Position numbers and translations under genes: made by a program. From Tepidibacter mesophilus (GTDB lineage Bacteria; Bacillota; Clostridia; Peptostreptococcales; Peptostreptococcaceae): DNA of 64,000 bases. Below are positions 35,257 through 44,193 of this stretch, one piece after another. The notes beneath the pieces are model-generated. The model had not been told where the DNA came from, did no database searches, and saw only the letters and a program-made list of their open reading frames with translations. Each line of letters begins with the position of its first letter. The stretch's first letter is position 1. Where the stretch lies: assembly GCF_002724055.1 (NCBI RefSeq), contig NZ_BDQY01000008.1, positions 45,399 to 109,398 of the forward strand, read 5' to 3'.

Positions 35257-35442
35257 TTGTATTTTATTTAATATTTGTTTTTTCAATTAATTATCATATG
35301 ATTTTTACTTAGAATTTAAAAAATAAGGAAGTTTAAGGTATATTAATACTACTTTATGTCAATTATATTAGTAAATAACCCCACAATTTAATATTTTTCA
35401 TCCCAATCTCCCCCTTATTAAGTGCATACTTAAGTATAGCAC

Positions 35443-35474
35443 AAAAAAGAGTGGCTAATTAGCCACTCTTTTTA
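35443..35474 (-). terminator. Intrinsic terminator after the aminotransferase gene
   Basis: Stem AAAAAAGAGTGGCTAA and its complement with T-run on the minus strand, next to the stop at 35478. Confidence 0.85.
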
Positions 35475-35477
35475 ATT

Positions 35478-36662
35478 CTATACGAATGCTTTTAATACTT
35501 TTGCAAGTCTCTTTATTCCATCAACTATTTTTTCATCTGTCATGTTAGAGTAGTTTAATCTAAATGTATTGTCTTTTCCACCATTAGGGAAGAAAGATCC
35601 TCCTGGAACAAAAGCTACATTGCTCTTTATACACTCAGCCATTACATCCTTAGCATCTATTCCTTTAGGAAGTTCTACCCAAGTAAATAATCCTCCCTCT
35701 GGGTAAGTAAACTTTAACCCTTCTGGGAACTCAGCCTTCATAGTATTTAACATTAAATCTCTACGAACTCTGTAAACATCTATAATTTTATTAACGTGAG
35801 CGTCTAAGTCATATAACTCCATGAATTTAGCAACTTCTCTTTGTCCTACTGTAGAAGTTTGTAAATCTGCACTTTGTTTTATCATTATGTATTTTTCTAA
35901 GATTTCCTTATCAGCAGCTACCCAACCAATTCTGAATCCAGGACAGAATATCTTAGAGAAACTTCCAAGGAATATTATTAATCCTTTTTCATCCATAGAC
36001 TTTAATGAAGGTAATATTTCTCCTTCAAATCTTAATTCTCCATATGGATTATCTTCTAATACTGGTATTTCAAATTTATTTACTATTTCCATGAACTTTT
36101 TACGTCTTTCTAAAGGCCAAGTTCTACCTGTAGGATTTTGGAAATCTGGAATTACATACATCATCTTAACATTTTCAGTTGTTTCAAGTATTTTTTCAAG
36201 TTCTTCCATTATCATTCCATTTTCATCTGTTGGAACTTCTATAAATCTAGGTCCATATGCTTTAAATGCATTTAATGCTCCTAAGTAAGAAGGACTTTCA
36301 CATAAAACAACATCGCCCTCATTTAAGAATATCTTTCCTGAAAAATCTAATCCTTGTTGAGAACCACTTGTTATTAATATTTCATCAGCACTAACTTTAG
36401 TGTCGAATTTTTCATTCATTCTATTTGCAATTACTTCTCTTAATGGGCCGAATCCTTCTGTGGCAGCATATTGTAATGCTTGTTGTCCGCCTTCTTCAAG
36501 AACTTTAACAGCAACCTCTTTCATTTCTTCAACTGGGAATAATTCTGGTGCTGGAAGTCCTCCTGCAAAAGATATTATTTCTGGTTTTTCTGTTAACTTT
36601 AATAATTCACGAATTTCAGAAGCTTTAAGATTATCCATACGATCAGCAAATTTTACAGCCAT
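35478..36662 (-). CDS. PLP-dependent aminotransferase, class I/II
   Basis: The 394-residue enzyme has the fold-type I core: SGSQQGLDFSGKIF (about 107), NPTGRTWP (about 172), EDNPYGELRF, and the PLP lysine in LGSFSKIFCPGFRIGW (about 230-245). It resembles LysN/aminoadipate-type or MocR-domain-like transaminases that act on 2-oxo acids of branched, aromatic or dicarboxylic amino acids; the substrate is not fixed by sequence. It is a single-gene unit with GGAGG upstream. No riboswitch or T-box is visible in front. Confidence 0.9.
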   Translation of the reverse strand: MAVKFADRMDNLKASEIRELLKLTEKPEIISFAGGLPAPELFPVEEMKEVAVKVLEEGGQQALQYAATEGFGPLREVIANRMNEKFDTKVSADEILITSGSQQGLDFSGKIFLNEGDVVLCESPSYLGALNAFKAYGPRFIEVPTDENGMIMEELEKILETTENVKMMYVIPDFQNPTGRTWPLERRKKFMEIVNKFEIPVLEDNPYGELRFEGEILPSLKSMDEKGLIIFLGSFSKIFCPGFRIGWVAADKEILEKYIMIKQSADLQTSTVGQREVAKFMELYDLDAHVNKIIDVYRVRRDLMLNTMKAEFPEGLKFTYPEGGLFTWVELPKGIDAKDVMAECIKSNVAFVPGGSFFPNGGKDNTFRLNYSNMTDEKIVDGIKRLAKVLKAFV

Positions 36663-36816
36663 TTAAAAAACACCTCCAAAGATTATAAATACCAAGGAAA
36701 ACTTTTTCCTGCATTTACTTGAGATTAATTATACCATTTTTATAATTATTTGCATACTTATAAAGAAAATTGCAGAATATTCAAAACTATTGTCTTCGTT
36801 AATTTTTTTTCTATCT

Positions 36817-37008
36817 TTACTCTGATTTCTTTATTAAATTTTTTATTCTCTTTTCCAATTCTGATCTTTCTATCCATAATTGCTTATTGCAATTTTCGCA
36901 CTTTATTCTAAAATCCATCCCACATCTCATTATCTCAAATGTATTTCCTCCACAAGGATGATTTTTTTTAAGTATTACCTTATCTCCTATTTCTATTTTT
37001 ATAGGCAT
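36817..37008 (-). CDS. DUF951 family protein (63 aa)
   Basis: The 63-residue product starts IKIEIGDKVILKKNHPCGGNTFEIMRCGMDFRIKCENCNKQLWIER, the DUF951 pattern: a beta barrel with two Cys motifs (CGG and CENC) that may bind zinc. Its function is unknown. It starts 11 bases after the DUF3343 gene on the same strand, and the region is conserved next to parAB in clostridia. Confidence 0.9.
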   Translation of the reverse strand: MPIKIEIGDKVILKKNHPCGGNTFEIMRCGMDFRIKCENCNKQLWIERSELEKRIKNLIKKSE

Positions 37009-37019
37009 TAAAATTCCTC

Positions 37020-37283
37020 CTAATACAGCTTAGTTAATTCTTTGTTACCATCATCTAATTTTTTTATATTGAACACCCCGTAATAATCTATTTTCAGGTC
37101 ATCTATGTTGTTTTTAATAGTGTCTATATTATCTTTTTGAAACATTATAGATAGTCCACAACTAGAAGTTACTTCTCTTGGAGTAGGTATTGTTTTTATA
37201 TTTAGTTCTAATTCTTTTAATCTTTTTTCAAATCTTATTGCATGATGAGTTGAATTAAAGCTTATTACATATATATCGTGCAT
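37020..37283 (-). CDS. DUF3343 family protein
   Basis: The 87-residue protein begins YVISFNSTHHAIRFEKRLKELELNIKTIPTPREVTSSCGLSI, the DUF3343 signature (putative Se/S carrier-like) with a CG pair at about residues 42-43 that could bind sulfur or selenium. It follows YedF on the same strand (36-base gap). Members are often found with selenium-handling genes. Confidence 0.88.
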   Translation of the reverse strand: MHDIYVISFNSTHHAIRFEKRLKELELNIKTIPTPREVTSSCGLSIMFQKDNIDTIKNNIDDLKIDYYGVFNIKKLDDGNKELTKLY

Positions 37284-37318
37284 TTTATTTCTCCTTCTGT
37301 ATTTTTATACGTGTAGTA

Positions 37319-37924
37319 CTATATAGATATAGTATTACTAGACTTTCTAAGCCTCTCTACGATGTCATACATGTTAGATATTTGTCCAACTTTTAACAAA
37401 CTTTTTAGGTTTAAATAGTCTAAACATGTCCCACAAGACAATATTTCTACCCCTTCTTTTTCTAATAATATTAAATTATCTATAGTATTTTCATTTTGCG
37501 TAGTTAATTTAACTGCTGAATTAACAAATATTATAGATTTTGGATACGGAGTTGTTTGAGATAATGTATATATAAAACCATTAATAAGAATTTCTCCTAA
37601 TTCATCTGACCCTTTTCCCATAACATTTGATGATATAAATACAACTGTATTATCATCAACTTCTTGCTTTTGAATAATATCTTCTTGTATCGATTGAATT
37701 TCTTCAAGCTGTCCCTTTGTAATTTCTATATAGTAAGCATTTTCTTTTTGATTTATTTTCGATTCACATTTCATTGAATTCACTAGCTTTAATATATTTT
37801 CTTTCGCTATTTCATTGTCAACTATAGTAACTACTATGCCATCATTAATATTATCTAATTCTTTTTTAGTTTTTATAACGGGAAGTGGGCAATTAAGCCC
37901 TCTTGCATCTACTTGTATTCTCAT
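37319..37924 (-). CDS. yedF: YedF-type sulfurtransferase-like protein (TusA + DsrE-like)
   Basis: The 201-residue protein fuses an N-terminal TusA/SirA-like domain (about 1-70; DARGLNCPLPVIKTKKEL, with the catalytic cysteine in NCPLP) and a C-terminal DsrE-like domain (about 85-200) with the cysteine of LSCGTCLDYL. This is the selenium-metabolism YedF family. It probably carries activated sulfur or selenium. The DUF3343 gene follows, and an EF2568-type cysteine desulfurase lies 4 kb upstream in the same orientation; selD is not in the window. Confidence 0.88.
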   Translation of the reverse strand: MRIQVDARGLNCPLPVIKTKKELDNINDGIVVTIVDNEIAKENILKLVNSMKCESKINQKENAYYIEITKGQLEEIQSIQEDIIQKQEVDDNTVVFISSNVMGKGSDELGEILINGFIYTLSQTTPYPKSIIFVNSAVKLTTQNENTIDNLILLEKEGVEILSCGTCLDYLNLKSLLKVGQISNMYDIVERLRKSSNTISI

Positions 37925-37956
37925 AAATACCTCCTATGGATAAGTTTTAATAATTA

Positions 37957-38559
37957 TTATAACATACTCCACCCTTTGTAATTATTGAATATTTCAATGA
38001 AATCATTGAAATATTTAAATAAAAAATTATACATATATAAGTATTTAAGTAAAAATGAATTATTCAAATCTACTATAAGCTGCTGTTTTTCAAATATAAT
38101 TAAAAAAGGATGACTTAAAGTAAGTATTATTAATAAAATCAAGAATCCTTTTAATGCTCCAAACAAAAAACCTAGGCTTTTATTTAAAATATTAAGTGGA
38201 GCAAATTTAAATATATCATCTATAAAGTTTATTGCCATTTGTATAACCATATTAATTATAGCAAACATGATAATAATTAATATTACTTGTATTAATATCT
38301 TGGTTGTTGATTGAGCTAAAGCATCATTTTTTATTATATTGATCACTATATTATTTATAACGGTACTTAAAGGCCTATATATATTCTCATTATGAACAAT
38401 ATAATCGACTACACTCGGATACCACATTTTGCATATAAATATTGATATAAAATATTTCAATAGATTGAATAGTGATTTTATAAATCCTAAATAAAATCCT
38501 TTAACAGCAAATAAACCTATCAATATTATTATTATAAAATCTATATAATTCAAATTCAT
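37957..38559 (-). CDS. CvpA family membrane protein
   Basis: The 200-residue protein has four membrane helices (about 8-28, 78-105, 115-140 and a partial one near 55) with YIDFIIIILIGLFAVKGFYLGF at the start and NKSLGFLFGALKGFLILLII near residue 125, the CvpA pattern. The family is linked to colicin V production and to envelope integrity. It starts 13 bases after the DUF5711-like gene and precedes yedF. Confidence 0.8.
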   Translation of the reverse strand: MNLNYIDFIIIILIGLFAVKGFYLGFIKSLFNLLKYFISIFICKMWYPSVVDYIVHNENIYRPLSTVINNIVINIIKNDALAQSTTKILIQVILIIIMFAIINMVIQMAINFIDDIFKFAPLNILNKSLGFLFGALKGFLILLIILTLSHPFLIIFEKQQLIVDLNNSFLLKYLYMYNFLFKYFNDFIEIFNNYKGWSML

Positions 38560-38571
38560 AAACTCCCCGCC

Positions 38572-39627
38572 TTAATCTATATTTAAAAACTTAATATATC
38601 CTCTGAAAATGACTATAACACTGTTATCATATATTGTAAATACATCCAATATATCTTTTGTGAAGTCCTTTTTCTGTTTATTTTTAGAGAGATATATACT
38701 TCTATCAGAGTATACTATATTTTCATTCCCTATATTTTTAATACCCTTTATGTTTTCTATACTATATTCTTTGATCTTTTCTTTTCCATACTTATCAATA
38801 GATATTATATTTTTATTTGAATCCATAACTATTATTTCATCGTCTATAATATCTACATATGCAATTTCTTCATCTAAATTTATTTTTTTAGCATTTTCAT
38901 CATTTAAGTTTTTAATCTCTATATATTTTGGATCTACAAAAACTAGATTATCATCTAAAAACATAGTTTTTACAAAAACTTTATTTTCTATATTATATGA
39001 AAAAATTAACTCTCCTTTTTTGTTATAATAAAATATATTGTTATAAAGCCTATCATCTTTAATACTAATTCCACTTACTACAAAGTTGCTAGTATTTTTG
39101 TCTACCTCTACTAAGTTTATTATTATTTGAGGTATTGATATATCTTGTATTTCTTCTCCTTTATAACTATATAGCTTAACACCTTCAACCTCTACATCAG
39201 TTGTATAGTGAATCAAGAAATCATCATTATATAAAGCTTTTATCATCAAAGCATTTTCTTTTAGACTTAATTTATTCATTAAGGATCCTTTTTTATCTAT
39301 TATATATACTTCTTTTTTCATCTTATCTAGTAAATATATATTTGAATTATTAGTATCTATACTATAATTCTCTATTCTTATATTTAGATCAAATTTTCTT
39401 TGAGCTTCACTATCCATATACTTTAAGGATTTACCATCATACATTAAAAATCCATCTCTATATTTTATAAATGAAGTATTATTAGAGTATCCATATGATA
39501 TCTCTTTTGTTTCCTTTATACTTACTTTAGAATTGTTCATTTTGCTCCTAATAATGTTTATGGTTTTTGGATTTAAAAATATTATTATTAATATAATTGA
39601 AATTATTATAATCTTATTCTTCTTCAT
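38572..39627 (-). CDS. DUF5711-like beta-propeller protein
   Basis: From the ATG at 39627 (AAGGA upstream) the product has 351 residues: a membrane helix (about 4-20) and then repeated beta blades such as NSNIYLLDKMKKEVYIIDKKGSLM, DEIIVMDSNKNIISIDKYGKE and NENIVYSDRSIYL. This looks like the DUF5711/PQQ-like propeller proteins found beside CvpA in clostridia. No enzyme motifs are seen. It precedes the CvpA-like gene, and the two probably act together at the membrane. Confidence 0.7.
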   Translation of the reverse strand: MKKNKIIIISIILIIIFLNPKTINIIRSKMNNSKVSIKETKEISYGYSNNTSFIKYRDGFLMYDGKSLKYMDSEAQRKFDLNIRIENYSIDTNNSNIYLLDKMKKEVYIIDKKGSLMNKLSLKENALMIKALYNDDFLIHYTTDVEVEGVKLYSYKGEEIQDISIPQIIINLVEVDKNTSNFVVSGISIKDDRLYNNIFYYNKKGELIFSYNIENKVFVKTMFLDDNLVFVDPKYIEIKNLNDENAKKINLDEEIAYVDIIDDEIIVMDSNKNIISIDKYGKEKIKEYSIENIKGIKNIGNENIVYSDRSIYLSKNKQKKDFTKDILDVFTIYDNSVIVIFRGYIKFLNID

Positions 39628-39671
39628 ATAAATCATTCCTTCTAATTTTCTTAATACTTATATAATACTAC

Positions 39672-39706
39672 AAAAAATAGACTCTTTTTAAAAGAGTCTA
39701 TTTTTC
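39672..39706 (-). terminator. Intrinsic terminator after the HTH-TPR regulator
   Basis: Stem AAAAAATAGACTCTTTT with its complement, T-runs on both sides; it overlaps the stop codon at 39698. Confidence 0.8.
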
Positions 39707-40999
39707 TATTATATCTAATTCTTTATATATACTTATACCTTTAGTATAGTATTCTAATTCTCTTTCTTTAGATATATTAGAATATGTTTGGGCAAGCTCT
39801 ATATATAAATCAGCTAAATCTTTTTTACTCCCTATTTCTTCTATTATATATGAACATTTCTTTAAATGTTCTATCGCAGTATTTAAATCACCTTGTTTTT
39901 TATATATTTTTGCATAGTATTTTAAAGACCTACATTCCAATTTCTTATTTTTCATTTTTATAGCTATAGATAATGATTTTTTAGAATATTTTTTAGCATT
40001 TTCGAAATCATCAATTTCTATTAGCACTTTTATATATTCAAATAATATTTTCATCAATTCTACATCTTCATACTCTCTCTTTGTTATATAAGCTTTTTTT
40101 ACACATTCAAGAGCATCTTCATATTTACCTATTTTTCTATATATTCTAGACATAGTTATTTGTATTCTTGCATATTCATTCTTCTTATCTTCTTCTTCAT
40201 ATATTTGTAGGGCTTTATTTAAGTAAACTTTAGATTCATCCCATCTTCCCATATCCAAAAGATTGCTTCCTATTAAAAATAGACTATCTGCTTTTTGTTT
40301 TATATTTTTTTCTTTTTCTTCTATTTCATGTATCTTTTGAGCATATAATAAAGACTTTTCATTATTTTCAAGCCTTATATAGCAAAATGATTTATATGTA
40401 TATATTTCCTTTTGTATTTCATTATTGTCTATATAATGCTCTAGAAAAAGGTTTTCCCCTTGTATGAATTTATCTAATGCTACTTTTATAAATCCTTCTT
40501 CTAAATATATTTTACCTAATTGTATGTAACATTGTATAACTTTTTCATAATTAGCTGTTTTTACATTTAATACTAAGCTTCTCTCGAAATTGTCTATAGC
40601 TAATTCATATTTTTTCTCATTAAAATAAACTATACCTAATAAATATTTTGCCTTACCATACGTATCATATAACTTATATTCCTTACATATTTCTATTACT
40701 TTACAGATTTCTTCTCTAGCAACTTCCATATCATTAGATTTTATGTAGATCTCACTCTTTGTCAATAAATTATTGCTTATCTTTTTAGCCTGCATATCTT
40801 TACTTTCTAATAAATAATCTATGCTAACATCTAACTTATCTACAAAGTATTCTAAAAGATCTTGACTTGGATATGATTTATCTCTCTCTATATGACTTAT
40901 CTGAGCAGCAGTTATTCTGTTTCCTGCTAATTCTTTAAGAGTTAAGTTTTTTTCTTTTCTAAGCTTTTTTATTTTTTCGCCTAAGCTAAGTATTTCCAT
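39698..40999 (-). CDS. HTH (XRE-type) regulator with tetratricopeptide repeats
   Basis: From the ATG at 40999 (GGAGG 9 bases upstream) the product has 433 residues: an XRE helix-turn-helix (about 5-60; GEKIKKLRKEKNLTLKELAGNRITAAQISHIERDKSYPS) and a long TPR array (about 85-420) with motifs such as YAKAKYLLGIVYFNEKKYELAIDNF and ARIQITMSRIYRKIGKYEDALE. This is the shape of RRNPP-like or clostridial transcription factors that may bind a peptide signal. No small signalling peptide gene is visible nearby. Its direct target is unknown. Confidence 0.82.
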   Translation of the reverse strand: MEILSLGEKIKKLRKEKNLTLKELAGNRITAAQISHIERDKSYPSQDLLEYFVDKLDVSIDYLLESKDMQAKKISNNLLTKSEIYIKSNDMEVAREEICKVIEICKEYKLYDTYGKAKYLLGIVYFNEKKYELAIDNFERSLVLNVKTANYEKVIQCYIQLGKIYLEEGFIKVALDKFIQGENLFLEHYIDNNEIQKEIYTYKSFCYIRLENNEKSLLYAQKIHEIEEKEKNIKQKADSLFLIGSNLLDMGRWDESKVYLNKALQIYEEEDKKNEYARIQITMSRIYRKIGKYEDALECVKKAYITKREYEDVELMKILFEYIKVLIEIDDFENAKKYSKKSLSIAIKMKNKKLECRSLKYYAKIYKKQGDLNTAIEHLKKCSYIIEEIGSKKDLADLYIELAQTYSNISKERELEYYTKGISIYKELDIIEK

Positions 41000-41268
41000 A
41001 TATATATTCCTCCACAATAAATTAATATACTAACTTTGAATTTTAATACTCCTAATTTGTCATAGGATAATACCAATTGTACAACATGTTATTTTTATGT
41101 AATTTTGTCTTAATTTAATTATAACTTAATATTTGATTAAAATATAGTATTTTATAATTATATTTAATAATATTTTAAAATTCTCTTCATGCTATTCCAT
41201 GGTCCATGTTATATGCTCTTATCAATAATATCCATAATTTGAAAATTATACGACTTGATTAGTAATTA
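41000..41268. other. Gap without recognised gene
   Basis: AT-rich region between the HTH-TPR regulator start and the terminator of the cysteine desulfurase gene. I see no reading frame of note, tRNA or clear riboswitch; it presumably holds the promoter of the HTH-TPR gene. Confidence 0.5.
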
Positions 41269-41328
41269 AAAACGACGCTTATTGGAATGTTAACCAAAAA
41301 TAGTTAACATTCCAATAAGCGTCGTTTT
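41269..41328 (-). terminator. 26-bp perfect inverted repeat, terminator of the cysteine desulfurase gene
   Basis: Arms 41269-41294 and 41303-41328 match perfectly (arm begins AAAACGACGCTTATTGG), with an 8-base loop and TTTTT on the minus-strand side. It lies 22 bases after the stop at 41350. The stem is unusually long for a terminator. Confidence 0.8.
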
Positions 41329-41349
41329 ACAATCAACTCCTACTATTAT

Positions 41350-42495
41350 TTACTTTATCTCATTAACTATGCTTTTTAAAGCTTTAATAGCTTTATCTAT
41401 ATCTTCTTTAGTATTGAAGTATCCTATGCTAAATCTAACTGTTCCCTGTTCTAATGTATTCATTGTTTTATGAGCTAGAGGACCACAGTGAAGTCCTGAT
41501 CTTGTAGCTATATCAAATACAGAATCTAATATGAAGCTTACTTCAGATGAGTCTTGATTTCCTATATTAATAGATATTACAGATGCCTGTTTTTTTGCAT
41601 CTTTAGTCCCATATACTTTTATTATAGGTATTAAGCTTAATTCATTTAAGAAATACTCAGTCAATGCTTCCTCATGTTTTCTTATATTATCAATACCCTC
41701 TGCTAGTATAAACTCTATTCCTGCATTAAGTCCTGCTATACCTGGAGTATTTGGAGTGCCTGATTCATACTTATCTGGTACTATATTAGGCTGAGTTAAT
41801 TCCTCTGATTTACTGCCAGTTCCACCCTCTTTTAACTGATTAAGAGTTATTCCTTCTCTTACATATAAAATTCCTGTTCCTTGAGGCCCTAATAATCCTT
41901 TATGTCCGGGTAGTGCTAGCATATCTATATTCATATTTTTAACATCTATGTTATAAATCCCTGCTGTTTGAGAAGCATCTACAAGATATGCTATGTTCAT
42001 TTCCCTGGCAATTTTTCCTACTTTTTCTATATCAACTAATGTCCCACATACATTAGACGCATGTGTTGTTACTATAAGCTTTGTATCTTTATTTATGGCA
42101 TTTTTTATATCATTTACATCTAATTCTCCAAATTCATTGCAATTTACTATAGTATTAGTAACACCTATTTTTTCCAAAGTTTTAATAGGTCTTATTACTG
42201 AATTATGCTCCATGCTTGTTGTTATTATATGATCGCCCTTATTTACAAATCCTTTTATTGCAAGGTTTAATGAATCTGTTGCATTATTTGTAAATACTAC
42301 ATTCATAGGATTGTCTATATTAAACAGCTTGCATATATTTTCTCTTGTTTCATATATTGTTCTACCGGCTTCTAAAGCTAGCTTGTGTCCTGCTCTTCCA
42401 GGATTTGCTCCATAATTTTTCATGCAGTTTAAAACTTCTTCGTATACTTTATCTGGTTTTGGAAAAGTTGTTGCAGCATTATCTAAATATATCAT
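41350..42495 (-). CDS. Cysteine desulfurase (class V aminotransferase, EF2568/SufS-like)
   Basis: From the ATG at 42495 (AGGAGG 6 bases upstream) the product has 381 residues. It begins MIYLDNAATTFPKPDKVYEE, and has the PLP lysine in LALPGHKGLLGPQGTGILY (about 200), and the active-site cysteine in SGLHCGPLAHKTM (about 340). This is the EF2568-type class V aminotransferase/cysteine desulfurase subfamily, often associated with selenium-dependent molybdenum hydroxylase genes. It may supply sulfur or selenium from cysteine or selenocysteine. It is downstream of parB and upstream of the YedF/DUF3343 group, with an HTH-TPR gene between. Confidence 0.88.
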   Translation of the reverse strand: MIYLDNAATTFPKPDKVYEEVLNCMKNYGANPGRAGHKLALEAGRTIYETRENICKLFNIDNPMNVVFTNNATDSLNLAIKGFVNKGDHIITTSMEHNSVIRPIKTLEKIGVTNTIVNCNEFGELDVNDIKNAINKDTKLIVTTHASNVCGTLVDIEKVGKIAREMNIAYLVDASQTAGIYNIDVKNMNIDMLALPGHKGLLGPQGTGILYVREGITLNQLKEGGTGSKSEELTQPNIVPDKYESGTPNTPGIAGLNAGIEFILAEGIDNIRKHEEALTEYFLNELSLIPIIKVYGTKDAKKQASVISINIGNQDSSEVSFILDSVFDIATRSGLHCGPLAHKTMNTLEQGTVRFSIGYFNTKEDIDKAIKALKSIVNEIK

Positions 42496-42517
42496 ATGGA
42501 TCCTCCTAATGTTGACT

Positions 42518-43357
42518 TTATAATATTTGTTCCAATATTCCTTCAAGTTCTTCATCACTATAATACTCTATTTCTATTCTTCCTTTTTTCTTACCTTTTA
42601 GTATATTTACTTTTGTTCCAAATAAGTCTCTTAGCTTATCCTCTATATTTACTATAAAAGGGTCTTTATTAACCTTTTTACTTTTTGTTTCTTTTTTATC
42701 AGTCATACTCTTAGATAGATTCTCCACTTCTCTAACAGATAGCCTTTCCTTTATTATTCTAAGTGCTATCTCATATTGAATGTTTTTATTTTCTATTCTA
42801 AGGAGAGCTTTTCCATGGCCTGGAGTTATCTGGCCTTCTTCTATTAACTTAATAACCTTATCATCTAAATTCAAAAGCCTTAGAGTATTAGTTATATGTG
42901 GTCTACTTTTACCTACTGCTTCTGATATTTCTTCTTGTGTCACCTTGTAATTTTCTATAAGACTTTTATAAGCTATAGCTTCCTCTATCGCATTTAAATC
43001 TTCTCTTTGCAAGTTCTCAATTAAAGCTATTTCCATTATATCTTTGATAGGTAAGTCTTTTACAACTGCTGGCATTTCTTTTAACTTTGCCATTTTAGCA
43101 GCTCTAAATCTTCTCTCACCTGCAATTATCATATATCCATCTTCTTCTTTTTTCACTACTATAGGTTGTAATATTCCGTAGTTCTTTATAGATTCAGATA
43201 ATACACTTAGTTTTTCTTGATCAAATATCTTTCTAGGTTGCTCTTTGTTTGGGTAAATCTCTTTTATGTTTAAATTTAATATTTCTTTGTCAGATGAAAC
43301 GGTCTTATTATTTGGTATCAATGCACTTAGTCCTTTTCCTAATCTATTTTTAGCCAT
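42518..43357 (-). CDS. parB: Chromosome-partitioning protein ParB
   Basis: The 279-residue protein has the ParB/Srx CTPase domain (about 20-110; LNIKEIYPNKEQPRKIFDQ, GERRFRAAKMA, ALIENLQREDLNAIEEA), a helix-turn-helix (about 125-165; TQEEISEAVGKSRPHITNTLRLL) and a dimerisation C-terminus. It loads on parS sites near the origin and works with ParA for segregation. The start lies directly after the parA stop. Confidence 0.95.
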   Translation of the reverse strand: MAKNRLGKGLSALIPNNKTVSSDKEILNLNIKEIYPNKEQPRKIFDQEKLSVLSESIKNYGILQPIVVKKEEDGYMIIAGERRFRAAKMAKLKEMPAVVKDLPIKDIMEIALIENLQREDLNAIEEAIAYKSLIENYKVTQEEISEAVGKSRPHITNTLRLLNLDDKVIKLIEEGQITPGHGKALLRIENKNIQYEIALRIIKERLSVREVENLSKSMTDKKETKSKKVNKDPFIVNIEDKLRDLFGTKVNILKGKKKGRIEIEYYSDEELEGILEQIL

Positions 43358-44131
43358 TTATATCACATCCTCTTCCAAGTCTATAAATTCTTCAGCAAGT
43401 TCTATATATGCTAAAGAACCTTTACACTTTGAATCATAATATACCACTGGCTTTCCATGGCTAGGAGCTTCAGCTAGTCTAACATTTCTTGGAACAATGG
43501 TTGTATAGACACTTCCTTTAAAGAATTTCTTGACTTCTTCAACTACTTGAATAGACAAATTGGCTCTTCCATCAAACATACTTAGAACCACTCCTTGAAT
43601 TTCAAGATTTGGATTTAGATTTTCTTTAACTAATGATATTGTCTGCATTAATTGGCTAACGCCTTCTAGCGCGTAATATTCACATTGTATAGGTATTAAT
43701 ACACTGTCTACTGCCACAAGAGAATTTATCGTCAACATTCCAAGTGAAGGTGGACAATCTACGAATATGTAATCATAATCATCTTTAACTGTATCTAGCA
43801 CATTTTTTAATATAAACTCTCTGTTTTCTATTCCTGTAAGCTCTATCTCAGCTCCAGCAAGTTCTGTTGAAGATGATAATAGACTTATATTATCAAATTC
43901 GGTATCTATTATAGTGTCTTTTATATCTTTTTCTCCTAATAAAACATCATATATAGTAAAATCAAGTTCTGTTTTATCTACTCCAAATCCACTAGTCGTG
44001 TTTCCTTGAGGGTCTAAATCTATTACCAATGTTTTTTTACCTAACCTTCCTATACATGCACTTAGGTTTACATTTGTAGTGGTCTTACCCACTCCCCCTT
44101 TTTGATTAAATACAGCAACTATCTTCCCCAC
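43358..44131 (-). CDS. parA: Chromosome-partitioning ATPase ParA (Soj)
   Basis: The 257-residue ATPase begins MGKIVAVFNQKGGVGKTTTNVNLSA with the deviant Walker A motif KGGVGKTT (about 11-18), and has DLDPQGNTTSGFG and IFVDCPPSLG. It binds DNA in the ATP state and is displaced by ParB. The start is GTG at 44131, with AGGGGG upstream. Co-transcribed with parB. Confidence 0.95.
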   Translation of the reverse strand: MGKIVAVFNQKGGVGKTTTNVNLSACIGRLGKKTLVIDLDPQGNTTSGFGVDKTELDFTIYDVLLGEKDIKDTIIDTEFDNISLLSSSTELAGAEIELTGIENREFILKNVLDTVKDDYDYIFVDCPPSLGMLTINSLVAVDSVLIPIQCEYYALEGVSQLMQTISLVKENLNPNLEIQGVVLSMFDGRANLSIQVVEEVKKFFKGSVYTTIVPRNVRLAEAPSHGKPVVYYDSKCKGSLAYIELAEEFIDLEEDVI

Positions 44132-44162
44132 TGTAATTCCCCCTTTAATTCCTTACAAGTTT

Positions 44163-44193
44163 GAAAAAAAGATTACCGTATAACAGTAATCTT
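44163..44193 (-). terminator. Intrinsic terminator after noc
   Basis: Stem AAGATTAC / GTAATCTT with a 9-base loop and a run of T on the minus strand; separates noc from parA. Confidence 0.8.

Noticed and set aside
36663..36816. Riboswitch or T-box in front of the aminotransferase
   Set aside because: No specifier loop, antiterminator TGGNACC or aptamer core was found.
42496..42558. Upstream extension of the cysteine desulfurase gene
   Set aside because: The in-frame extension would overlap the parB end and skips the AGGAGG directly before the conserved MIYLDNAATT start.
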